DNA from: Actinokineospora pegani
GTDB lineage: Bacteria > Actinomycetota > Actinomycetes > Mycobacteriales > Pseudonocardiaceae
NCBI RefSeq assembly: GCF_009745975.1
Contig: NZ_WHOL01000063.1
Coordinates: forward strand, 84,745 to 148,744
Direction: 5' to 3'
Length of the DNA stretch: 64,000 nt
The notes under the pieces were generated by a model. It was not told the origin of the DNA, made no database searches, and saw only the letters and a program-made list of their open reading frames with translations. Shown one piece after another: positions 19,639 to 26,699 of this stretch. The position numbers were made by a program, and so were the translations under genes. The first letter of the stretch is position 1; each line of letters opens with the position of its first letter.

Positions 19639-20883
19639 CTACCTCCGTCCTGGGTCGTGTGCGACCACCGCGTGCAGCGCCCCGTCAGCGAGGCGGACGC
19701 GCAGCGGTGCGCCCTCGTCCGCCTCGTCGACCGAGCGCAGGACGCGGGGGGCGCCATCGGCGTCCAGGAGTTGGACGACGGCGTACCCCCGCGCAAGCGT
19801 GGCCGCTGGCCCGAGGGTCGTCAAGCGGGCCCGGGTCGCCGTCAGCGCCGTCGTCTCCGCGGTGAGGCCGCCGAGGACGGCCCGGCGGGCTCGGTCGGTC
19901 AGCGAGCGGACCTCATCACCGCGCCTGACCAGCGGCGTCACCGGGTCGGCGAGCACCGGCCTGCTGCGCAACTGGGTCAGCAGCCGCAGTTCGCGGTCCA
20001 CCCAGCCGTGCAGGGCGCGGCGGGCGCGGTCGCGCGCCTGGCGCACCCTGGCCTGCTCCTCGGCCACGTCGGGCACCACGCGCTTGCCCGCGTCGGTCGG
20101 GGTGGAGCAGCGCACGTCGGCGACGTGGTCGAGCAGCGGGGTGTCCGGCTCGTGGCCGATGGCGCTGAGCACCGGGGTGCGGCAGTCGGACACCGCGCGC
20201 AGCAGCGCCTCGTCGGAGAACGGCAGCAGGTCCTCCACGCTGCCCCCGCCGCGGGCGATGACGATGACGTCGACCTCGGGGTCGCGGTCGAGCACGCGCA
20301 GCGCGTCGAGGATCTGCGGCACGGCCATCGCGCCCTGCACGGCCACGTTCTCGACCCGGAACCGCACCGCGGGCCAGCGGCCCGTCGCGTTGGCCAGCAC
20401 GTCGTGCTCGGCGGCCGAGGCCCGGCCGGTGATCAGCCCGACCTTGCCGGGCAGGAACGGCGGGCGGCGCTTGCGGCGGGGGTCGAACAGGCCCTCGGCG
20501 GCCAGCAGCTTGCGCAGCCGCTCGATGCGGGCCAGCAGCTCGCCGATGCCGACGGCGCGGATCTCGTCGGCGCGCAGGCTCAGCGTGCCGCGGTTCATGA
20601 AGAAGGTGGGCTTGGCGTGCACGAGCACCCTGGCGCCGTCGGTGAGCGGCGGCTCGTGCGCGCGCAGCACGCCGGTGGAGCAGGTGACCGTCATCGACAC
20701 GTCGGCGGCCGGGTCGCGCAGGGTCAGGAACGCGGTGCCGGTGCCGGGCCGGGCGGAGATCTGGGTGAGCTGCCCCTCGACCCACACCGTGCCGAGCCGG
20801 TTGACCCACTCGGCGATCTTGCGCGACACGGTGCGGACAGGCCAGGGGTCCTCGGGGGTGGAACCGGGTTTCGGGTCGGTCAC
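19639..20883 (-). CDS. xseA: Exodeoxyribonuclease VII large subunit
   Basis: The 414-residue XseA has an N-terminal OB-fold ([32 protein letters not shown]), then [13 protein letters not shown], the catalytic-region motifs [20 protein letters not shown] and [13 protein letters not shown], and a long coiled-coil tail that binds XseB. The enzyme degrades single-stranded DNA from both ends. GTG 20883 overlaps the upstream TGA by 4 nt. Confidence 0.95.
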   Translation of the reverse strand: MTDPKPGSTPEDPWPVRTVSRKIAEWVNRLGTVWVEGQLTQISARPGTGTAFLTLRDPAADVSMTVTCSTGVLRAHEPPLTDGARVLVHAKPTFFMNRGTLSLRADEIRAVGIGELLARIERLRKLLAAEGLFDPRRKRRPPFLPGKVGLITGRASAAEHDVLANATGRWPAVRFRVENVAVQGAMAVPQILDALRVLDRDPEVDVIVIARGGGSVEDLLPFSDEALLRAVSDCRTPVLSAIGHEPDTPLLDHVADVRCSTPTDAGKRVVPDVAEEQARVRQARDRARRALHGWVDRELRLLTQLRSRPVLADPVTPLVRRGDEVRSLTDRARRAVLGGLTAETTALTATRARLTTLGPAATLARGYAVVQLLDADGAPRVLRSVDEADEGAPLRVRLADGALHAVVAHDPGRR

Positions 20884-21518
20884 TTCTGCTGCTCGCGCAC
20901 CGTCTCGATGCGCCGGGCCAGCATCCCGGTGAACGACGGCCGGTTCTCCCCGGCGCGCTCGTAGGCCAGCAGCTCCTCCAGGTCGGCCACGGAGAAGCCG
21001 CGCAGCCGGGCGCGCAACTGCGGCAGGGACAGCTCGTCGTAGTTGGGCACGGCGGCGGGGGCGCCCGCGATGGCCTTGCGCTCCTGCTCCCACGGGTCGT
21101 CGCCCGCGGCCTCGGCCTCGAGCGCCGCCTCCTCGGCCGCGCCGTCCTCGTCGGCCTCGTCCTCGATGGGGGCGGGTTCGGGCTCCGGAGCGAGGTCGTC
21201 GTCCACGGCGTCTGCGTCGTCTGTGCTGTCCTCGGCCACGCGGTCGAACGCGGGGCGCGCGTCGTCGTACTCGTCGATGTCCTCGTCGAAGGTCGCCCAT
21301 TCCGGGGAGTCCTCGGCCGGGCGCAGCGCCGCGAGCACCTCGTCGCCGCGGATGGCCAGCTCGGTCACCTGCTGCTGGACCCGCATCGAGGCCTGCAGCG
21401 CCTGGCTGGCGATGGTCACCGGCAGCCCGACGAGCTGACCGGGCAGCTCTCGGGCGCGCTCGACGGCGGTCACGGCGAGCCCGGCCGCGAGCCGGACGGG
21501 GAGCGGGAGAGACTTCAT
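20880..21518 (-). CDS. Lipid droplet-associated protein (Rv1109c family)
   Basis: The 212-residue protein starts [34 protein letters not shown], an amphipathic/hydrophobic N-terminus, then a strongly acidic middle rich in Asp, Glu, Pro and Ala, and a C-terminal helical domain ([28 protein letters not shown]). This organisation and its place upstream of xseA and beside ispH match Rv1109c, a mycobacterial lipid-droplet protein. Surface binding to storage droplets is inferred from the family. Its stop overlaps the xseA GTG. Confidence 0.85.
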   Translation of the reverse strand: MKSLPLPVRLAAGLAVTAVERARELPGQLVGLPVTIASQALQASMRVQQQVTELAIRGDEVLAALRPAEDSPEWATFDEDIDEYDDARPAFDRVAEDSTDDADAVDDDLAPEPEPAPIEDEADEDGAAEEAALEAEAAGDDPWEQERKAIAGAPAAVPNYDELSLPQLRARLRGFSVADLEELLAYERAGENRPSFTGMLARRIETVREQQK

Positions 21519-21607
21519 GCCCCTTAGCCTGCCCGAACCGGCCGGATCTGCACAGTGAGCCACGGTGGCCTCCTGCCGAGAGCCGGGCCACACGTACCCT
21601 GGGAGAC

Positions 21608-22573
21608 ATGAGTGCTCCGACCAAGCGCGTGCTGCTGGCCAAGCCGCGGGGTTACTGCGCGGGTGTCGACCGGGCCGTGATCACCGTCGAGAAGGCCCTG
21701 GAAACCTACGGCGCACCGGTCTACGTGCGCAAGGAGATCGTGCACAACAAGCACGTCGTGGAGACGCTGCGCGAACGGGGCGTCATCTTCGTCGACGAGA
21801 CCGACGAGGTGCCCGAGGGCGCGCTCGTGGTGTTCTCCGCGCACGGCGTGTCCCCCGCCGTCCACCAGCAGGCCGCCGAACGCAACCTGCGCACCATCGA
21901 CGCGACCTGCCCGCTGGTCACCAAGGTGCACTACGAGGTCAAGCGCTTCGCCAAGGACGACTACGACATCCTGCTCATCGGCCACGAGGGCCACGAGGAG
22001 GTCGAGGGCACCGCGGGCGAGGCCCCCGAGAGCGTCCAGCTCGTCGACACCGCCGAGGACGTGGACAAGGTCGCCGTCCGGGACCCGTCCAAGGTCATCT
22101 GGCTGTCGCAGACCACCCTCTCGGTCGACGAGACGATGGAGCGGGTCAACCAGCTCAAGGGCCGCTTCCCCGACTTGCAGGACCCGCCGTCGGACGACAT
22201 CTGCTACGCCACCTCCAACCGCCAGTTCGCGGTGAAGGCCATGGCCCCCGAGTGCGACCTGGTCCTGGTGGTCGGCTCGACCAACTCCTCCAACTCCAAG
22301 CGCCTGGTCGAGGTCGCCCTGCAGGCCGGGGCGCGCGCGTCCTACCTGGTCGACTTCGCCTCCGAGGTCGACGAGGCCTGGCTGGACGGCGTCGACACCG
22401 TCGGCGTCACCAGCGGCGCGTCCGTCCCCGACACCCTGGTGATGGACCTGCTGGCCTGGCTCGACGAACGCGGCTACGGCCACGTCGACGAGGTCACCAC
22501 GGCCAACGAGAAGATCGTCTTCGCCCTGCCGAAGGAACTGCGCCGCGACCTCAAGGCCAAGCCCGCGGTCTGA
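21608..22573 (+). CDS. ispH: 4-hydroxy-3-methylbut-2-enyl diphosphate reductase
   Basis: The 321-residue IspH (LytB) makes IPP and DMAPP in the last step of the MEP pathway, using a [4Fe-4S] cluster. The three ligand cysteines are C17 (PRGYCAGV), C101 (DATCPLV) and C199 (DDICYAT). The conserved SAHGVSP, THxxT-like [18 protein letters not shown] and TSGASVPD segments are present. ATG 21608 is divergent from the lipid-droplet/xse operon. A strong hairpin follows. Confidence 0.97.
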   Translation: MSAPTKRVLLAKPRGYCAGVDRAVITVEKALETYGAPVYVRKEIVHNKHVVETLRERGVIFVDETDEVPEGALVVFSAHGVSPAVHQQAAERNLRTIDATCPLVTKVHYEVKRFAKDDYDILLIGHEGHEEVEGTAGEAPESVQLVDTAEDVDKVAVRDPSKVIWLSQTTLSVDETMERVNQLKGRFPDLQDPPSDDICYATSNRQFAVKAMAPECDLVLVVGSTNSSNSKRLVEVALQAGARASYLVDFASEVDEAWLDGVDTVGVTSGASVPDTLVMDLLAWLDERGYGHVDEVTTANEKIVFALPKELRRDLKAKPAV

Positions 22574-22583
22574 GCGAGGCTGT

Positions 22584-22621
22584 GTCCGGGGGCCGGGAGG
22601 ACATCCTCTCGGCCCCCGGAC
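22584..22621 (+). terminator. Terminator hairpin after ispH
   Basis: GTCCGGGGGCCG pairs with CGGCCCCCGGAC, the stem extending through a G.T pair into GAGGA/TCCTC around a 2-nt loop, giving about 18 bp. It starts 11 nt after the stop codon. Confidence 0.75.
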
Positions 22622-22936
22622 CGTCTCCGCCCCTGGTCCCCGCTTCATCCCCAGGTGACGATGGGCCTGTGGATGGATTCCCCGCCGTTCCGCCACTTCT
22701 CGGTAACGTTGAAAACGGGGGTCCCCAGGGCGGTTTGATCTTGAAGGCTGGGGCGAGCCTGGGTTGGGCTGGGCTGAGTCGGTGGGCCGCGGTTGGGTGC
22801 CGGGTTAGCCGGACCGCGTCAGGCCGGGCTGGCCGGGCTGGACTCGTGGAGTCTGAGCCGGGTGAGAACTGGGCTGGCTGCCGAGGCTGGGCCGGGCCGC
22901 GTCGAGTTGGCTCGGGTCGGGCTGAGGGGCCGGAAT
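22622..22936. other. G/T-skewed low-complexity intergenic stretch
   Basis: About 315 bases without a supportable gene lie between the two terminators of convergent genes. From about 22740 the plus strand is strongly G/T-biased, with many GGGCTGG and GCCGGGCTG words, including a tandem of the latter. The 10-mer GGTTGGGTGC at 22791 recurs twice in tandem at the far end of the window (63957-63976). Confidence 0.5.
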
Positions 22937-22969
22937 GGCGAAGGCCCCCGGGTGGTGGGGGTCTTCGCC
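22937..22969 (-). terminator. Terminator after the DUF6542 gene
   Basis: GGCGAAGGCCCCC and GGGGGTCTTCGCC form a 13-bp stem with one G.T pair and a 7-nt loop, immediately downstream of the minus-strand membrane-protein gene. Confidence 0.7.
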
Positions 22970-22976
22970 AGGGCTA

Positions 22977-23600
22977 CTACGGGCGCGGCTTGCGCGGGGG
23001 CTTGCGGTTGGGGTCCCGCGGGCGCTTGGCCGGTTCCCCGGCCTCGTCGCGCGGAGGGCGCTGCTTGCGGGGCTCCTTGGGCTCGCGCGCCTGCCGCCGC
23101 TCCTTCGGGGGGCGCGCGGCCTTGGGGGGCTCTTCACGGTCGGGGTCGCGCTGGGTGAAGATGCGGGCGATGCCGATGGCCAGGCAGATGGCCGTGGTGA
23201 TCGCCATGGTGGGGAAGGTGCTGGTCAGCGGTAGCGCGACGGTGATCAGCAGTTCCTTGAGACCGGACTGGCCCTTGTCGGGGGACAACCATGCCAGCGC
23301 GAGGATCGCCGTGACCGCGAAGATCAAGGGCGGCTGGACCATCGGCCCGAACAGGTTGCGGCGGCGCACCAGGGCGATGGCGGCCACGCAGCCGAGCACG
23401 TACCCGCCGGTGTAGACGCCGCCGAGGGCGGCCGCGCGGTTCATGTCGACGACGGCGGCGACCCCGGACAGGACCAGGGCCACCAGCACGGCGGCCCACC
23501 AGGGCAGGCCCCGGGAACTGCCGAACACCGGTCGCTCGTCCCAGGCGGGCTCGGCGGTGTCGTCATCAAGATCGCCGGGGCGATCGCGAGTCGCGGTCAC
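22977..23600 (-). CDS. DUF6542 membrane protein (Rv1111c-like)
   Basis: The 207-residue protein has four predicted membrane segments (from WWAAVLVALVLSGVAAVV to TMAITTAICLAIGIARIF) and a highly charged cytoplasmic tail of Pro, Lys, Arg and Glu that ends KPRP. It sits next to ispH and near ychF as Rv1111c does in M. tuberculosis. GTG at 23600 follows a TAACGT -10-like hexamer by 8 nt, so a leaderless start is possible. Function is unknown. Confidence 0.8.
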   Translation of the reverse strand: MTATRDRPGDLDDDTAEPAWDERPVFGSSRGLPWWAAVLVALVLSGVAAVVDMNRAAALGGVYTGGYVLGCVAAIALVRRRNLFGPMVQPPLIFAVTAILALAWLSPDKGQSGLKELLITVALPLTSTFPTMAITTAICLAIGIARIFTQRDPDREEPPKAARPPKERRQAREPKEPRKQRPPRDEAGEPAKRPRDPNRKPPRKPRP

Positions 23601-23650
23601 GCCGGTACACGTTAGACCTTGCGGGTGTGCCGCCTGTCAGGACTGCTCCG

Positions 23651-23676
23651 CTCAACCACCCGGGAGAGTGGTTGAG
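23651..23676. promoter_or_regulatory. Inverted repeat between DUF6542 gene and rmuC
   Basis: CTCAACCAC-N8-GTGGTTGAG is a perfect 9-bp inverted repeat in the 160-bp region between divergent genes. Its position suits an operator acting on one or both promoters, or a leader hairpin. No regulator can be named. Confidence 0.4.
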
Positions 23677-23760
23677 GTCACACCGGCGATCGGGGTGTGC
23701 CCGTCGACGGCCGGGGGAGCACACTCTGTGGTCGATCCCGACTCCTGGAGGAGACCGACC

Positions 23761-24678
23761 GTGACCGCCGTGTTCGGCACCCTGGCCGCCGTGCTCGCGC
23801 TCCTGCTCGCCGGGGCGGTCGCCCTGTTCTGGCGGCTCTACAACGACAGCGACCGGCGGGCCGCCGCCTTCCGCGCCGAGGTGGCCGCCGAGCGGGCCCG
23901 GTCCGACGCCCACCAGAGCGCGCTGCGCCGCTACGAGGTCGCGTTCGCCTCCATCAGCGGCCGCGGCGAGCTGGGCGAGCAGGTGCTGGTGGAGACCGCG
24001 AGGGCACTGGGCATGCGCGAGGGCCTGCACTTCACGGTGCAGACCGACGTGGCGGGCGGCGGCGCGGCCCGGCCCGACCTGCTGCTGCTGGTCGGCGACG
24101 GCCGCAAGGTCCCCGTCGACGCCAAGATGAGCATGGCCACCTGGGTCGAGGCCGTGGAGACCGACGACGCCGAGGAGCGGTTGGACGCGCTGCGCGTGCA
24201 CGTGCGCAACATCCGCTCCCGCGCCGCGGACCTGGCGGGCAAGGGCTACCAGCGCTGGGCCGACGCCATCTACGGCACGATCATGTTCGTCCCCTCCGAC
24301 GCCGCCGTGGTCGCCGCGCTCGACGCCGACCCCGAGCTGCTGCGCTGGCTGATGGACCGCCGCGTCTTCCTCTGCGGCCCCACCGGTTTCGCCGTCATCG
24401 CCGCCGCCGCCCTGTTCGCCGCCACCGAGCGCACCCTCGCCGAGGACGTCGCCGCCGTGCGCTCCCAGTCCGCCGCCGCCCACCGGGCCGCCGCGGGCGC
24501 GGTCGACGCGGTCAACCTGTCCAGCACGCACCTGCAGCGCTTCATCTCCGCCCGCCGCCGCGAGCTGGACGCCCTCGAGCAGTTCCGCGCCGCCGTCACC
24601 CCGTTGACCGAGGCCTCCGGCACCCCGACCGCCCTGTCGGAGATCCGCCGAGTCGAAGAGCCCACCTATACCGATTGA
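23761..24678 (+). CDS. rmuC: RmuC-family DNA recombination protein
   Basis: The 305-residue protein has an N-terminal membrane helix (LAAVLALLLAGAVALFW), a coiled-coil segment, and an RmuC domain with a PD-(D/E)xK-like nuclease core: RPDLLLLVGDGRKVPVDAKMSMATWVEA. GKGYQRWADAIYGTIMFVP follows. It is shorter than E. coli RmuC. The family limits recombination at inverted repeats. GTG 23761 follows GGAGGAG by about 7 nt. Its stop codon overlaps the -35 box of the next gene. Confidence 0.88.
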   Translation: MTAVFGTLAAVLALLLAGAVALFWRLYNDSDRRAAAFRAEVAAERARSDAHQSALRRYEVAFASISGRGELGEQVLVETARALGMREGLHFTVQTDVAGGGAARPDLLLLVGDGRKVPVDAKMSMATWVEAVETDDAEERLDALRVHVRNIRSRAADLAGKGYQRWADAIYGTIMFVPSDAAVVAALDADPELLRWLMDRRVFLCGPTGFAVIAAAALFAATERTLAEDVAAVRSQSAAAHRAAAGAVDAVNLSSTHLQRFISARRRELDALEQFRAAVTPLTEASGTPTALSEIRRVEEPTYTD

Positions 24679-24704
24679 CATGCAGCCAAATGGCTGCCTA
24701 TTCT
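24675..24704 (+). promoter_or_regulatory. Promoter with operator in the spacer, ArsR-SRPBCC gene
   Basis: A consensus TTGACA -35 (24675-24680) and a TATTCT -10 (24699-24704) lie 18 nt apart. The spacer is filled by a perfect palindrome, GCAGCCA-AA-TGGCTGC (24682-24697). The GTG start at 24711 lies 7 nt after the -10, so the mRNA is probably leaderless. Binding of the encoded ArsR-type repressor to the palindrome would block the promoter; autoregulation is inferred. Confidence 0.75.
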
Positions 24705-24710
24705 CGGGGG

Positions 24711-25526
24711 GTGGACGCGGTGTTCAAGGCCCTGGCCGACCCCGGGCGGCGTGCCCTGCTGGACCGGCTGCGCGAGCGCGGCGGCCAGACCCTGGGCGAG
24801 CTGTGCCAGGGGATGGACATGGCCCGGCAGTCGGTCAGCAAGCACCTGGCCGTGCTGGAGGCCGCTGACCTCGTGGTCACCGAGCGGCGGGGCAGGGAGA
24901 AGCTGCACCGCCTCAACGCCGCGCCGGTCACCGACATCGTCGACCGCTGGGTCAGCCGGTACCACCAGCCGCGCGCCCATGCCCTGGCCGACCTCAAACA
25001 CGTCCTGGAGGAACCGTTGGACGACAACGACTTCGTCTACATGTCCTACATCCGCGCCACACCCGAACAGGTGTGGGACGCCCTGACCCGGCCCGAGTTC
25101 ACCCGCCGGTACTGGGACGGCACCGAGCTCGTCTCCACCTGGGAGCAGGGCGCCCGGGTCTCCTGGGACGGCCACGAGGACGCCGGGCAGGTCGTGCTGG
25201 AGTCCGACCGGCCCCGGCTGCTCAGCTACACCTGGCACACCTTCACCCCCGCCTGGGCCGAGCACGTGGGTGTCGACGAGGAGCTGCGCGCGAAGCTGGC
25301 CGCCGAGCCGCGCACCCGTGCGACGTTCGCGATCGAGCAGGTCGGCGAGCTGGTCAAGCTCACCGTGACGCACTCCGGGTTCGAGCCGGGCTCGACCCTG
25401 CGGGGCATGGTCGGCGAGGGCTGGCCGCACATCGTCTCCAGCCTCAAGTCGCTGCTGGAAACCGGCTCCCCCTTGCCGCTCGAACAGAACGACCCGTTCG
25501 ACGGCGTGTCGACCGCGATCGGGTGA
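24711..25526 (+). CDS. ArsR-family regulator fused to an SRPBCC (AHSA1) domain
   Basis: The 271-residue protein has an N-terminal winged helix (VDAVFKALADPGRRALLDRL, then MARQSVSKHLAVLEAADLV) and a C-terminal START-like SRPBCC domain from about residue 105 (YMSYIRATPEQVWDALTRPEFTRRYWDG through FEPGSTLRGMVGEGWPHIVSSL). No metal-binding cysteine motif is seen, so the signal is more likely an organic ligand held by the SRPBCC domain. Start GTG 24711 is chosen over ATG 24690, which lies inside the promoter palindrome. Confidence 0.88.
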   Translation: MDAVFKALADPGRRALLDRLRERGGQTLGELCQGMDMARQSVSKHLAVLEAADLVVTERRGREKLHRLNAAPVTDIVDRWVSRYHQPRAHALADLKHVLEEPLDDNDFVYMSYIRATPEQVWDALTRPEFTRRYWDGTELVSTWEQGARVSWDGHEDAGQVVLESDRPRLLSYTWHTFTPAWAEHVGVDEELRAKLAAEPRTRATFAIEQVGELVKLTVTHSGFEPGSTLRGMVGEGWPHIVSSLKSLLETGSPLPLEQNDPFDGVSTAIG

Positions 25527-25550
25527 CCCCGCGTCCTACCGTGGTCGGTC

Positions 25551-26699
25551 ATGCGCGTCCTGCACACCTCCGATTGGCACGTCGGGCGCACCTTCCACGG
25601 CCGCGACCTGCTCGCTGAGCAGGAATCGGTGCTCAGCGGCCTGGCCGACCTGGTGACCGACGAGCGGATCGACGCCGTCGTGGTCGCGGGCGACCTCTAC
25701 GACCGCGCCGTGCCCTCCGCCGAGGCGGTCGCCACCTGCACCAGGGTGCTCACCGCGCTGGCCGCCGCCGGGACGCGCATCGTCATCACCCCCGGCAACC
25801 ACGACTCCGCCGCCCGGCTGGGCGCCTTCGCCGGGTTCGCCGAGGCGGGCGGGCTGCACCTGCGCACCAGCGCCGCCGACATCGCCCGGCCGGTCCTGCT
25901 CGACGACGCCCACGGCCCGGTCGCGCTCTACGGAATCCCCTACCTGGAACCGGAACCGGCCCGCCACGCCCTGGGCGACCCGTCGCTGCGCGGGCACGCC
26001 GGGGTGCTCGGCGAGGCCATGCGCCGGGTCCGCGCCGACCTCGCCGCGCGGCCCGCGGGCACCCGGTCGGTGGTGCTGTCGCACGCGTTCGTCACCGGCG
26101 GGGCGGAGTCGGACTCGGAGCGCACGATCTCGGTCGGCGGTGTGCCGCACGTGCCGTCGGCGACCTTCGACGGCGTGGACTACGTCGCGCTCGGGCACCT
26201 GCACGGCCCGCAGGAGCTCTCGCCGCGCCTGCGCTACTCCGGTAGCCCCCTGGCCTACTCGTTCTCCGAGGCGCGCCACCGCAAGTCGGTCTACCTGGTC
26301 GAGCTGGGGCCCGAGGGGCTCGTCGACGTCGAGCGCCGCCACCTGCCGGTGCCGCGCGAGCTGGCCACCGCGCGCGGCGAGCTGGACGACCTGCTGCGCG
26401 ATCCGGCGCTCGCGGAGTTGGAGGACAAGTTCCTCAGCGTCGAGCTGACCGACCAGGTGCGCCCGCTCGAGGCCATGCGCAGGCTGCGCGAGCGCTTCCC
26501 GCACGTGGCGCACCTGGAGTGGCGGCCGGAGGGCGGGCTCGTCGAGCTGCGCTACCGGGAGGCGGTGCGCGGCCGGTCCGACGAGGAGGTCGCCTGCTGC
26601 TTCGTCGCCGACGCCCGCAACGGCGTCGAGCCGGACGAGGCCGATCGGGAGCTGCTGCGCGAGGCGCTGGCCGCCGTCGCCGCGGAGGGTCGCCGATGA
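25551..26699 (+). CDS. sbcD: Exonuclease SbcCD, nuclease subunit SbcD
   Basis: The 382-residue Mre11-type phosphoesterase has metal-binding motifs DWHVG, GDLYDR, TPGNHDS, LSHAF and GHLHGPQ in order. With SbcC it cleaves hairpins and protein-blocked DNA ends. ATG 25551 starts MRVLHTSDWHVG. Its TGA overlaps the sbcC ATG (ATGA), giving tight co-translation. Confidence 0.95.
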   Translation: MRVLHTSDWHVGRTFHGRDLLAEQESVLSGLADLVTDERIDAVVVAGDLYDRAVPSAEAVATCTRVLTALAAAGTRIVITPGNHDSAARLGAFAGFAEAGGLHLRTSAADIARPVLLDDAHGPVALYGIPYLEPEPARHALGDPSLRGHAGVLGEAMRRVRADLAARPAGTRSVVLSHAFVTGGAESDSERTISVGGVPHVPSATFDGVDYVALGHLHGPQELSPRLRYSGSPLAYSFSEARHRKSVYLVELGPEGLVDVERRHLPVPRELATARGELDDLLRDPALAELEDKFLSVELTDQVRPLEAMRRLRERFPHVAHLEWRPEGGLVELRYREAVRGRSDEEVACCFVADARNGVEPDEADRELLREALAAVAAEGRR

